Assembly (NCBI GenBank): GCA_963705635.1
Contig: CAVPKH010000003.1
Span: forward strand, 372,001 to 436,000
Direction of reading: 5' to 3'
DNA from: VRUE01 sp963705635
Lineage (GTDB): Bacteria; Actinomycetota; Thermoleophilia; Solirubrobacterales; 70-9
Length of the DNA: 64,000 nucleotides
A program made the translations under genes and the position numbers. Each line of letters opens with the position of its first letter. Within the stretch, counting starts at the first letter, position 1. Shown one piece after another: positions 8,219 to 16,263 of this stretch. The notes below the pieces were generated by a model. The model was not told the DNA's origin and searched no databases. It was given only the letters and a program-made list of their open reading frames with translations.

Positions 8219-9656
8219 CGCGGCCTCCTCTGCTCCCGTGGGGGCCAGGAGAATCAGATTGCGACTGGCCCCCACTCCCGCGTCCGGGGGCCGCTTCCTC
8301 TTCCATGAGCACTTCGAGAGCTTCAGCTACGGCCTCGAGGCCGGCGGAGCGCGAGCCCTTGACCAGGACCGTGTCGCCGCGCCCGAGCTGCGCAGCGAGC
8401 AGCTCCGCCGCCTCCTGCGGGTCGCCGACCAGCTCGTCGGGGCCGTAGTCGCGGGCCGGCTCGCCGACGCCCACCAGCAGGTCGACGCCCTCGCTGCGGG
8501 CGCTGGCGCCGATCTCCCGGTGGTAGCCGGCGGCGCCGGGGCCGAGCTCGGCCATCTCCCCGAGCACGGCGATCCGCCGCCCTTCGCCGAGGGAGGCGAG
8601 GTGGCTCAGCGCGGCGCGCATCGAGACTGGATTGGCGTTGTAGCAGTCATTGACTAGGACGATTCCGTCGCCGATCTCGAGGCGCTCGCCCCGGAAGCGG
8701 GAGAAGCCTATGCTGGCAGCGCGATCGGCCATCCCGGCGAGCGGCGCGCCCAGGGCGACGCCGATCGCCACCGCCGCCAGCGCGTTGTCCAGGTTGTGCG
8801 CCTCGGTGAAGGGGAAATGGAAGAGCTGGCGCCCTTGCGGCGCCTCGACCAGCGCCTCTGTTACGCCGTTCTCGACCCGGCTCTCGACGGCGCGGACGTC
8901 GCCGCCGTCGCCGAAGCGGAGCAGGTTGGGCGCCCGCGCCAGGTGCGGCTCGAGCTCGCCGGCGGCGACCGGCGCGATCGCGACGCCCCGCGGCGGCAGC
9001 GCCGCCAGCACCTCCGCCTTCGCCGCCGCGATCGCCTCGACCGAGCCCAGCAGCTCGACGTGGACCGGGCCGACGTTGGTGATCACCGCCACCTCGGGCT
9101 CGGCGATCGCCGCCAGCTCGGCGATCTGCCCCGCCCCGCGCATCGCCATCTCCAGCACGAGGATCTCGCTGTCACCGGGGGCTTCGAGCACGGTCAGCGG
9201 CAATCCGATCTCGGTGTTGAGGTTCTCGCGATTGGCGTGGACGCGGCCCGGAAGCAGCGCCCGCGCGATGTCCTTGACCGAGGTCTTGCCGACCGAGCCG
9301 GTGACGCCGACGACGCGGGCGCCGAGGGCACGGCGCCAGCCCCGGGCCAGAGCCTGCAGCGCGGCGAGCGGATCAGCGGCGACGAAGACCCAGGCCGCCC
9401 TGCCGTCGTGCTTCTCGCCGGACAGCGGCAGCAACCGCGACGTCTCGGGGTCGACGAGGACGCCCCAGGCGCCGGCCTTGATCGCGGCCGGGGCGAACTC
9501 GCCGCCGTTGGCGCGCTCCCCGCGCAGACCGAAGAAGAGGTCGCCGGGGCCGGTCTCGGCGGAGCCGATCGTCGCCCGGGTCGGTGCCCCGGCCTCGCCG
9601 CGCGCGACGATCTCCGCCCCGCAGGCCTCGGCAATCTGCTCTGGACCGAGCTTCAA
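8211..9656 (-). CDS. murF: UDP-N-acetylmuramoyl-tripeptide--D-alanyl-D-alanine ligase MurF
   Basis: A 481-residue Mur ligase that adds D-Ala-D-Ala. The ATP loop is VTGSVGKTSVKD. TEIGLPLTVL and EMAMRGAGQIAELA are MurF-specific, and VNDCYNANPVSM marks the third domain. After the normal end (EALEVLMEEE) there is a Gly/Ser-rich tail of about 25 residues encoded by the palindrome 8238-8275. The start overlaps the murE stop by 4 bases and the end overlaps mraY. Confidence 0.96.
   Translation of the reverse strand: MKLGPEQIAEACGAEIVARGEAGAPTRATIGSAETGPGDLFFGLRGERANGGEFAPAAIKAGAWGVLVDPETSRLLPLSGEKHDGRAAWVFVAADPLAALQALARGWRRALGARVVGVTGSVGKTSVKDIARALLPGRVHANRENLNTEIGLPLTVLEAPGDSEILVLEMAMRGAGQIAELAAIAEPEVAVITNVGPVHVELLGSVEAIAAAKAEVLAALPPRGVAIAPVAAGELEPHLARAPNLLRFGDGGDVRAVESRVENGVTEALVEAPQGRQLFHFPFTEAHNLDNALAAVAIGVALGAPLAGMADRAASIGFSRFRGERLEIGDGIVLVNDCYNANPVSMRAALSHLASLGEGRRIAVLGEMAELGPGAAGYHREIGASARSEGVDLLVGVGEPARDYGPDELVGDPQEAAELLAAQLGRGDTVLVKGSRSAGLEAVAEALEVLMEEEAAPGRGSGGQSQSDSPGPHGSRGGRVG
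8238..8275. repeat. Short palindrome at the murF-mraY junction
   Basis: Arms GTGGGGGCCAG (8238-8248) and its exact complement 8265-8275 flank a 16-nt loop. It lies in frame in the last codons of murF and just upstream of the preferred mraY start, where a hairpin could influence mraY translation. Confidence 0.5.
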
Positions 9657-11164
9657 AGCCGGCGCAGCTCCTCGCGGGCGACCTCGCGGTCGTCGAAGGG
9701 GACCTTGCGGGCACCCTCGAGCTCCTGGCCCTGCTCGTGGCCCTTGCCGGCGATGACGACCGTGTCGCCGGCCCGAGCGCGCCCGAGCGCCAGCGCGATC
9801 GCGGCCCGCCGGTCGACCTCCACCTCAACGGCGGCAGCATTCTCGATCCCAGCCACGATCTCGCCGATGATCGCCTCCGGCTCCTCCGAGCGCGGGTTGT
9901 CCGAGGTGACGATCGCCAGATCGGCGAGCTCGGCGCCAGCCCGCCCCATCTGCGGCCGCTTGTCGCGGTCGCGGTCGCCGCCGGCGCCGAAGACGGCGAT
10001 CACCCGCCCCTCCGTCAGCCGCCGCGCCGCCCGCAGCACGTTCTCCAGCGAGTCCGGGGTGTGCGCGTAGTCGACCAGCACGGCAAAGCCCTGCCCCTCG
10101 TCGATCGGCTCGAACCGCCCCGGCACTCGCTTTGCCCGAGCCAACCCCCCGGCGGCGACCTCCGCCGAGACCCCAAGCGCGGTGGCCGCCGCAAACGCCC
10201 CCAGCGCATTCGCCACGTTGAAATCCCCCGGCAACCCCGTCCGCACCTCGACCCCCCCGCCGAGGGGCCGATTGCCCGCCCCCGCGGCGGGTTTTATGCC
10301 CGCCGGCGGGTAGCTCACGGTGAATTTGGCGCCGCCGGTGTCGAAGCTGGCGTTGGCGGCGGTGAGGTCGGCGCTTGCGCCCTTGGCCGAGAAGGTCAGG
10401 CAGTTGAATTCGCCCGACAGGCGCCGGCCATAGGGGTCGTCGAGGTTGACGATCGAGGTCTTCGGCCCGATCTCGAAGAGCTTGCGCTTGGAGCGGAAGT
10501 AGTCCTCCATGTCGCCGTGGAAGTCGAGGTGATCCTGGGTCAGGTTGGTGAACAGCGCCACCTCGAAGTGGATCGCGTCGGCCCGGTGCAGCGCCAGCGC
10601 GTGCGAGGAGACCTCCATCACGCAGGCTCGGTCGCCTGCCTCCAGCATGCGCCGGAAGGTCGCCTGAAGGTCGATCGCCTCAGGCGTCGTCCGCTCAACC
10701 TCCTCGTTTGCCCCACCGACGACCTGCCGCACGGTCCCCAGCATCCCGGACTGGATCCCAGCCGCCTCCAGCACCTCCCGAACCAGGAACGCCGTAGTCG
10801 TCTTGCCGTTGGTGCCGGTAATTCCGACGACCCGCAGCTCCGCCGTCGGGTCCCCCCAAAACCGGGCCGCAAAGGGCGCCATGGCTGCCCGCGCGTCCGC
10901 AACGATCACCTGGGCGACGTCGCCAGCGGAGCGCGAGCTTGCCAAGCTCGCGCTCATGTCTCGCTCCACGACCAAGCCGACGGCCCCAGCCTCCACGGCG
11001 GCCGCGGCATAGTCGTGCCCATCGACCTTCTCCCCCGGAACGCAGAAGAAAAGCGTCCCGGGCCCAACCTTTCGGCTGTCATATGCAAGCGACCCCACCT
11101 CAACGGCGGAATCCCCAACGATCCGGGCCCCAGGAGCCACCGCGACAAGCTCTTCCAATCTCAC
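9653..11164 (-). CDS. murE: UDP-N-acetylmuramoyl-L-alanyl-D-glutamate--2,6-diaminopimelate ligase MurE
   Basis: A Mur ligase of about 503 residues. The uracil-binding YDSRKVGPGTLFF, ATP loop GITGTNGKTTTAF, the EVSSHAL motif, FTNLTQDHLDFHG and VDYAHTPDSLENVL are clear. TSDNPRSEEPE contains DNPR, the motif known for enzymes that add meso-diaminopimelate, so the peptidoglycan is probably mDAP type. The frame extends upstream to 11317, but that part is encoded by a repeat element and is not MurE-like. GTG at 11164 (before RLEELVAVAPG) is the best start, GTG near 11194 an alternative. An insertion PAGIKPAAGAG near residue 290 is encoded by a palindrome. Confidence 0.94.
   Translation of the reverse strand: MRLEELVAVAPGARIVGDSAVEVGSLAYDSRKVGPGTLFFCVPGEKVDGHDYAAAAVEAGAVGLVVERDMSASLASSRSAGDVAQVIVADARAAMAPFAARFWGDPTAELRVVGITGTNGKTTTAFLVREVLEAAGIQSGMLGTVRQVVGGANEEVERTTPEAIDLQATFRRMLEAGDRACVMEVSSHALALHRADAIHFEVALFTNLTQDHLDFHGDMEDYFRSKRKLFEIGPKTSIVNLDDPYGRRLSGEFNCLTFSAKGASADLTAANASFDTGGAKFTVSYPPAGIKPAAGAGNRPLGGGVEVRTGLPGDFNVANALGAFAAATALGVSAEVAAGGLARAKRVPGRFEPIDEGQGFAVLVDYAHTPDSLENVLRAARRLTEGRVIAVFGAGGDRDRDKRPQMGRAGAELADLAIVTSDNPRSEEPEAIIGEIVAGIENAAAVEVEVDRRAAIALALGRARAGDTVVIAGKGHEQGQELEGARKVPFDDREVAREELRRL
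10286..10311. repeat. GC-rich hairpin inside murE
   Basis: On the minus strand GGCGGG-CATAAAA-CCCGCC forms a compact hairpin with further pairing outside it. It encodes the extra GIKPAAG segment that interrupts the usual MurE sequence just before the LPGDFNVANAL motif. It looks like a terminator-type hairpin that became coding. Confidence 0.4.
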
Positions 11165-11198
11165 CGGCTCGATTCTAGGTAGAGGCCCAGCCACTCTT

Positions 11199-11342
11199 CC
11201 GCGGGTGGCGTCGGGGTGGGGTGATCCGCGCCGGGCGAAGGCTGCGGAAGGGAAGGCTTCAGCCCTCCCAGCGCGATGTCCCGGCCCCTGGAGCAGCGCG
11301 CAGCCCAAGCGGAGCACCCCACCCCGACGACAGGACCCGCGG
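11199..11342. repeat. 144-bp palindromic repeat element, family 1 copy A (ftsI-murE spacer)
   Basis: Perfect 14-bp terminal arms GTCGGGGTGGGGTG (11210-11223) and its complement 11315-11328 are enclosed by an outer 8-bp stem CCGCGGGT/ACCCGCGG (11199-11206 with 11335-11342). The interior closely matches, in inverted orientation, 30978-31121 inside ecfA, including CGCGCAGCCCAAGCGGA. In copy B the outer stem is GGGCGGGT/ACCCGCCC, so those pairs covary. This is a dispersed structured repeat. Confidence 0.8.
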
Positions 11343-11364
11343 CCGAGCGCCCCGTCCCTCGTCC

Positions 11365-13017
11365 TTATTCGGGAGCAATGCCGAGATACGGAAGGGCGAA
11401 GGCCGCGATCTTGCCGAACGCCGGCGCCGCCACCGACCCGCCGTAGATGTCCCCCTGCGGCTGGTCGACGATCACCGAGACCAGCAGCTGCGGGTCCTGC
11501 GCAGGCGCGAAGCCGATGAAGGAGGCGACGTACTTCGTCTCCGAGTAGGTCCCGTTTTCGGCGACCTGCGCCGTTCCGGTCTTTCCCGCCAGGGAGTACC
11601 CCGGGACGCTGACCTCGGATGCGGTTCCGCCGGCGGCGAGCACCCCTTCGAGCATTTCCCGCACCTGCGCGGCAACGCCCGCGTCGATCACGCGGTGGCC
11701 CTTCGGCTCGGGCACCGTTTCGTCACCGACCTTCTCGATCAGCTGCGGCCGCCGCAGGATGCCGCCGTTGGCGATCGCCTCATAGCCGGCCATCATCTGC
11801 ATCGGCGTCACCGCCAAGCCCTGCCCCATCGGCAGGTTGCCGATCGTCGAGCCGGAGTATTCGTCCAGCTTCGGCACGATCCCGCGCTCCTCGGCCGGGA
11901 ACTGAACGCCCGTCGGCCGGCCGAAGCCAAAGCGGTCGATCCACTTGCTGAAGCGCTTGCTGCCGAGCTCCATCCCGATCGTCACGGCGCCGACGTTGGA
12001 TGACTCGGCGAGGATCTGAGCGACCGTCAGGGTTACGGGTGGCCGCGCCTCGGCGTCTTCGATGATCCGATCGGCGACGTGGAGCTGGGACGGCAGGTAG
12101 AAGGACGTTTCCGGCGTCACCAGCTTTTCCTCGAGGGCGGCCGAGACGGTGAACGCCTTGAAGGTCGAGCCCGGCTCGTAGGTGAAGCCCGTCGCCCGGT
12201 TCATCAGGTCTTCGGCGCTGGCGCTGGAGAGGTCGGTCGGGTCGACCGGAGGCCAGTTCGCCATCGCCAGGACCTGCGAGCTGCGCGGGTCCATGACGAT
12301 CGCCGTCGCCCCCTTGGGCGCGTAGGTTTCGCCGACTTCGGCCAGCACTTCCTCGGTCTTCGCCTCGATCGCCGGATCGAGGGTCAGCTGGATGTCCTTG
12401 CCGTCCTCGGCAGCCTGCGTCGTTTCCAGCCGGATCGGTTCGCCCTTGGCGTCGATCACGATCCGGCGTTCGCCGTCGGTCCCGTGCAGCACCGATTCCT
12501 CGCCCGCCTCGAGCCCGGTCAGCCCTTCGTTTTCCGCGCCGACGGCGCCGATCACCTGCGCCGCAACCTCCCCCTGCGGGTAGGTCCGCCTGCTGTCGGG
12601 GTCCTGGCCGATTCCCTGCAGCTCGAGCCGGGCGATCCGCTGCGCGGTGGGCAGGTCGACTTTGTGGGCGAGGACCGAGTAGGTCGATTCCGCCGTCACC
12701 TCGCTCAGGACCTTGTTCTTCGGCAGGTCGAGGATCGGCGCCAGCTTTTCCGCCGCGAGCACCGGCTTGGTCACTTCGGGCGGCACGGCGAAGATCGTCG
12801 CCGCGTCTTCGGAGGAGGCGAGCGCGTTGCCGCGACGGTCGAGCAGGCTGCCGCGCAGGCTGGGCAGCGGGATCGATTCGGTCTGCTGGCTGATCGCCTC
12901 GGAGGCGAGCTGCGCCCCCTGCACGCCCTGCAGCCAGAAGGCGCGGCAGACGACGAGGAGGAAGCAGAGCAGGAAGCCGGCGAAGAGGAGGCCGATCCTT
13001 CGCTCGATCACCCGCAT
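11365..13017 (-). CDS. ftsI: Septal peptidoglycan D,D-transpeptidase FtsI (PBP3-type, class B)
   Basis: A 550-residue class B penicillin-binding protein that cross-links septal peptidoglycan outside the membrane. Residues 8-28 are the single membrane anchor. LRGSLLDRRGN (54-64) begins the pedestal domain. The active-site motifs are S284-T-F-K, SSN (339-341) and KTGT (479-482). No PASTA domains follow; the protein ends shortly after the transpeptidase domain. It lies 12 bases after the ftsL-like gene and before the family 1 repeat, as in other dcw clusters. Confidence 0.96.
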   Translation of the reverse strand: MRVIERRIGLLFAGFLLCFLLVVCRAFWLQGVQGAQLASEAISQQTESIPLPSLRGSLLDRRGNALASSEDAATIFAVPPEVTKPVLAAEKLAPILDLPKNKVLSEVTAESTYSVLAHKVDLPTAQRIARLELQGIGQDPDSRRTYPQGEVAAQVIGAVGAENEGLTGLEAGEESVLHGTDGERRIVIDAKGEPIRLETTQAAEDGKDIQLTLDPAIEAKTEEVLAEVGETYAPKGATAIVMDPRSSQVLAMANWPPVDPTDLSSASAEDLMNRATGFTYEPGSTFKAFTVSAALEEKLVTPETSFYLPSQLHVADRIIEDAEARPPVTLTVAQILAESSNVGAVTIGMELGSKRFSKWIDRFGFGRPTGVQFPAEERGIVPKLDEYSGSTIGNLPMGQGLAVTPMQMMAGYEAIANGGILRRPQLIEKVGDETVPEPKGHRVIDAGVAAQVREMLEGVLAAGGTASEVSVPGYSLAGKTGTAQVAENGTYSETKYVASFIGFAPAQDPQLLVSVIVDQPQGDIYGGSVAAPAFGKIAAFALPYLGIAPE

Positions 13018-13029
13018 CGCGGCCGGCCT

Positions 13030-13614
13030 CTAGTAGCCCGAGCCGGCAGCGGCAAGGCGCTGGGCGGCGACGGCGATGTCGCGGGGGCCAGCCTGGACGA
13101 AGCGGATCTCGTTGGTGGTGGCGGTGGTGAGGCCCTGCGCAGCGGCATCGTGACGCACCCGGGCCGAGCCGGAGCGCTGCGCGTCGCGGCCGCGCAGGAT
13201 CGAGTTCTCCTGGTCGAGCGCCTGGATGTTCTGGTCGACGTGGCCGGCGGAGGCGGCAATGCTGAGGGTGACCACGTTGACGGCGACGATCCCGGCGAGG
13301 AGCACGCCGAGCACGCCGATCCAGAGGCGGCCGCTGGTCATCCGCACCATCAGGCTGGAGTCGGGTAGGTGGCGAACCGCCGTGGCGGTGCCGACCGCGA
13401 TCGGGATCAACTGGCCGCCGGGACGGCGGCTGGGAGCTTTGCGGCGCGCCGGCGCCTTGCGGGCGGGGGCGGTCCGTGCCGTGGCGACCTTGCGCGCGGG
13501 GGCGGTCCGTGCTGTGGCGACTTTGAGCGCCGCGGGCTTTTTGCGAGCCGGGGCCTTGCGGCTCGGCGCCCTTGCTGGCGCGGCGGCCCTGCGGGCGGTG
13601 GCGGCGGCCGCCAT
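13030..13614 (-). CDS. ftsL: FtsL-like bitopic division protein with histone H1-like cytoplasmic tail
   Basis: 194 residues with one membrane segment (about 97-119, LWIGVLGVLLAGIVAVNVV) followed by a likely coiled coil (124-150) and a short extracytoplasmic end. Topology and position between rsmH and ftsI fit FtsL, which bridges FtsB/FtsQ and FtsI/FtsW. Sequence identity to FtsL is weak, as is usual. The 90-residue N-terminus is rich in Ala, Lys, Arg and Pro and contains a tandem 11-residue repeat KVATARTAPAR (two copies), like histone H1 tails. The start overlaps the rsmH stop (ATGA). Confidence 0.8.
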   Translation of the reverse strand: MAAAATARRAAAPARAPSRKAPARKKPAALKVATARTAPARKVATARTAPARKAPARRKAPSRRPGGQLIPIAVGTATAVRHLPDSSLMVRMTSGRLWIGVLGVLLAGIVAVNVVTLSIAASAGHVDQNIQALDQENSILRGRDAQRSGSARVRHDAAAQGLTTATTNEIRFVQAGPRDIAVAAQRLAAAGSGY

Positions 13615-14630
13615 CAGGCCTCGACCCCCGTGCCCTCGCCGACCTTCACCGCGGCGCGCAGGTGGGCGGACTTCGAACGCGGGTTTGCGGCCATCTCGTC
13701 CGGGCCGGGGGCGACGGCGCGGCGGGTCAGCAGCTCGGCTTCGGGCTCGCGGCCGCAGACGCAGACCGGCAGCTCCGGCGGGCAGACGCAGCCGCGGGCG
13801 CGCTCGGCGAGGAAGCGCTTGACCGGGCGGTCCTCGAGCGAGTGGAAGGAGATCGCGGCGAGGCGGCCGCCGAGCGGCAGCATGCCCCAGGCCGTCGGCA
13901 GCGCGTCGTCGAGCGAGTCGAGCTCGCCGTTGACGGCGATCCGGATCGCCTGGAAGGTGCGCTTGGCGGGATGGCCGCCGCCGAAGCGGGCGGAGGCCGG
14001 CATCCCCGCCTTGGCCGCGTCGACCAGCTCGGAGGTGGTGGCAAGCGGGCGCCGGCGAGCGATCTCGCGGGCGATCCCCCCCGCGTAGCGCTCCTCGCCG
14101 AAGCGGCGCAGCACCTGCGCCAACCGCGACTCCGGCCACTCGTTGACGACGTCGGCGGCACTGAGTTGCTGGCGGGTGTCCATGCGCATGTCGAGGGGGG
14201 CGTCGTAGGAGTACGAGAAGCCCCGCTCCCAGGCGTCAACCTGCATCGAGGACATCCCTAGGTCCATGTAGACCATGTCTGGACGGATTCCTTCGCCGCC
14301 CAGCGTGCGAAGCCCTGCCGAGAAGTCGGCGCCAAGGAAGCGCGTCGCGCAGGGGGCCCCGTCGGCGAAGGCCTCGAAGCGGGCCTCCGCGGCCGGGTCG
14401 CGGTCAATGCAGATCAGCGTCCCGGTGGGGCCGAGCGCGGCGGCGATCCGGCGCGCGTGGCCGCCGCCGCCGAAGGTGCAGTCGACGGCGGTCTGACCGG
14501 GCTCGGGGGCCAGCAGCGCGGTCAGCTCGGGCGCGAGGACTGGTTGGTGCTCGGTCGGCATATAGACAAGGGTTGCGCGGTCTACCCGCGGGCTGTCGGC
14601 GAGGGCGGCTCGCTGCGCTCGGGCCGCCAT
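13614..14630 (-). CDS. rsmH: 16S rRNA (cytosine1402-N4)-methyltransferase RsmH (MraW)
   Basis: A 338-residue SAM-dependent methyltransferase. The family start HQPVLAPELTALL, the SAM loop DCTFGGGGHARRIA, YMDLGMSSMQVD, GFSYSYDAPLDMRMD, FQAIRIAVNGEL and FHSLEDRPVKRFL are all intact. ATG at 14630 lies one base past the mraZ stop with a GGAG about 12 bases upstream. ATG at 14561 (MPTEHQPVL) is a shorter alternative closer to most homologues but lacks a visible ribosome-binding site. Its end overlaps the ftsL-like gene. Confidence 0.96.
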   Translation of the reverse strand: MAARAQRAALADSPRVDRATLVYMPTEHQPVLAPELTALLAPEPGQTAVDCTFGGGGHARRIAAALGPTGTLICIDRDPAAEARFEAFADGAPCATRFLGADFSAGLRTLGGEGIRPDMVYMDLGMSSMQVDAWERGFSYSYDAPLDMRMDTRQQLSAADVVNEWPESRLAQVLRRFGEERYAGGIAREIARRRPLATTSELVDAAKAGMPASARFGGGHPAKRTFQAIRIAVNGELDSLDDALPTAWGMLPLGGRLAAISFHSLEDRPVKRFLAERARGCVCPPELPVCVCGREPEAELLTRRAVAPGPDEMAANPRSKSAHLRAAVKVGEGTGVEA

Positions 14631-14631
14631 C

Positions 14632-15075
14632 TCACTCAGGCGCTCCGTTGGCGGCCAGGCCCTCGGCGATCTCCGGCGCCGAGGCGTCGAGCTCTTCCTC
14701 CTGCTTGGCCCAGGCCTCGGCGTTCCAGATCTCGAGGTACTCCCCCGCCCCGATCACGACGCACGGCCCGGCGAGGCCGGCGTGATCGATCAGCGGCTTG
14801 GGCACGCGGATGCGGCCGGCGGAATCGAGCTTCTCGTCGAAGGAGCCACCGTGGAAGCGGCGCCGCAGCTGGCGCGCGTCGTGGCCAAAGGGGCTGTGCG
14901 GCGAGAGGAAGCGGTCGGAGAGCTGCTCGAACTCCTCGGTCGTGTGCACCCAGACGCAGGGGTCGAAGCCCTTGGACAGAACAACGCCATCGGAGAGGGC
15001 GGCCCGGAACCTGGAGGGAACGGTGAGGCGATCCTTGGAATCGAGACTGTGCTCGTAGAGGCCCCGAAATGCCAC
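14632..15075 (-). CDS. mraZ: Transcriptional regulator MraZ
   Basis: A 147-residue MraZ with two AbrB/SpoVT-like halves: HSLDSKDRLTVPSRFR near residues 9-24 and LDSAGRIRVPKPL near 82-94, the second holding the DxxGR motif. MraZ forms oligomeric rings and binds direct repeats of TGGGN in the promoter of its own operon. Such repeats lie upstream at 15190-15222. It is the first gene of the dcw cluster and is followed directly by rsmH. Confidence 0.97.
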   Translation of the reverse strand: MAFRGLYEHSLDSKDRLTVPSRFRAALSDGVVLSKGFDPCVWVHTTEEFEQLSDRFLSPHSPFGHDARQLRRRFHGGSFDEKLDSAGRIRVPKPLIDHAGLAGPCVVIGAGEYLEIWNAEAWAKQEEELDASAPEIAEGLAANGAPE

Positions 15076-15182
15076 CGGTTCGGTTCCTTTCAGTGCGGGC
15101 GACCTGGGAAAAGAAATTAGGACCGAGGTGATGAGGTGGGAGGAACCTCACCACCCCGGTCCTGGGCTTCAACTCGAGCGGC

Positions 15183-15222
15183 ACAGTACCCCACTTCTTC
15201 CCACTTTGCAACACGACCCCAC
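15183..15222 (-). promoter_or_regulatory. dcw promoter with overlapping MraZ boxes
   Basis: On the minus strand, TTGCAA (15211-15206) and TACTGT (15188-15183) are spaced by 17 bases, a sigma70-like arrangement. GTGGG occurs at 15204-15200 and 15194-15190, exactly 10 bases apart, as in known MraZ boxes. A further TGTGGGG is at 15223-15217. Two boxes fall in the -35/-10 spacer, so bound MraZ should block RNA polymerase. Confidence 0.65.
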
Positions 15223-15333
15223 AATGCAAGCCCATTTGCAACCCCTGCCCACCCGCGCCGCACCGACTTCCCCGCACGCCAGACCGAGAAGTCGACGCAG
15301 TTCGGGTGGTTGCTCTGCGTTAGGTTGCTCGCC

Positions 15334-16200
15334 GTGAGCACGGAGCAAGTCAGCGCGCCTCCCGCCGGCCCCGAGCAGGCGCCCGACGACGCCAACGACC
15401 TGCGTGGCTTCCACTTCAGGCGACTGCTGGGCAGGCCGCTCACCTGGATCGTCACGGCGATCTTCGTCATCGCGGCCGGGGTCGCCGGCGCCGTCTACCT
15501 GGGCCCGGTGATCGGCGCCGCCGCGGCCGGCGGCGTCTTCCTACTGGCGCTGCTGATCGTCTTGGTGATCGCCGACCGGCGCTCCGAAACCGCCTTCTTC
15601 GCGGTCTACGCCCGCCAGCGCGGCATGCGCCTATCCGGCCACGGCGAGGTGCTGGCGGCAACCCCATTGCTGTGCAGGGGCAGCGCCCGCTACGCCGTGC
15701 ACACCTTCACCGGCCCCCTCGCCGAGGACGTCGACGGCCTGCTGGCCTTCTACACCTACGAGGAAACGACCAGCACCGGCAAAGGGACCCAGACCAGCTA
15801 CTACCACTACACGATCGGCCTGGTCGAGGTGCCCGAGTGCGCCGCCCGGGTTCCCGAACTTCTCTGCCAGCGCAAGTTCGGCCTGCGCGCCCTGATCGGC
15901 CTCGAGGACGCATTCCGTGGCTCGAGAGAGCGGGTCAGCCTGGAGAGCGAGGCGCTCGATGAGCGCTACGAGATCTTCTCCCTCAAGGGGCAGGATCAGG
16001 TCTGGCTGCGCCGGTTCTTCTCCCCCACCTTCGTCGTCTGGCTGGGCGAGGAAGCGCCGAAGAAGTTCGCCTTCGAGCTTGTGAAAGGCACCCTCTGCTG
16101 CTACGTCAACGGCCACAAGAAGAGCGCCGCCGACCTCGACGCAGTCCGCGCCGCCTCGGCCGCCGTGGCAAAGCGCCTGCGCGACGAGGCGCTGGAGTAG
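15334..16200 (+). CDS. Conserved membrane protein of unknown function
   Basis: 288 residues from a GTG start. After an acidic, Pro-rich N-terminus there are two adjacent membrane helices (about residues 35-75: WIVTAIFVIAAGVAGAVYL then a Gly/Ala/Leu-rich helix). A soluble domain of about 200 residues follows, containing EETTSTGKGTQTSYYHYTIG and KGQDQVWLRRFFSPTFVVWL. The layout (two helices plus a cytosolic domain comparing or storing a ligand) resembles DUF3137-type proteins, but I cannot assign it. It is divergent from mraZ and convergent with the protease gene. Confidence 0.75.
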   Translation: MSTEQVSAPPAGPEQAPDDANDLRGFHFRRLLGRPLTWIVTAIFVIAAGVAGAVYLGPVIGAAAAGGVFLLALLIVLVIADRRSETAFFAVYARQRGMRLSGHGEVLAATPLLCRGSARYAVHTFTGPLAEDVDGLLAFYTYEETTSTGKGTQTSYYHYTIGLVEVPECAARVPELLCQRKFGLRALIGLEDAFRGSRERVSLESEALDERYEIFSLKGQDQVWLRRFFSPTFVVWLGEEAPKKFAFELVKGTLCCYVNGHKKSAADLDAVRAASAAVAKRLRDEALE

Positions 16201-16263
16201 CGCCCCGCGTAACCGCATCAACTTCTCTGCCCGCTGGACCCAGGAGTCGATGCCGCCCAACCG

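Noticed and set aside
11165..11317. N-terminal extension of MurE to 11317
   Set aside because: The extra codons are encoded by the family 1 repeat and do not resemble MurE; MurE similarity starts after 11164.
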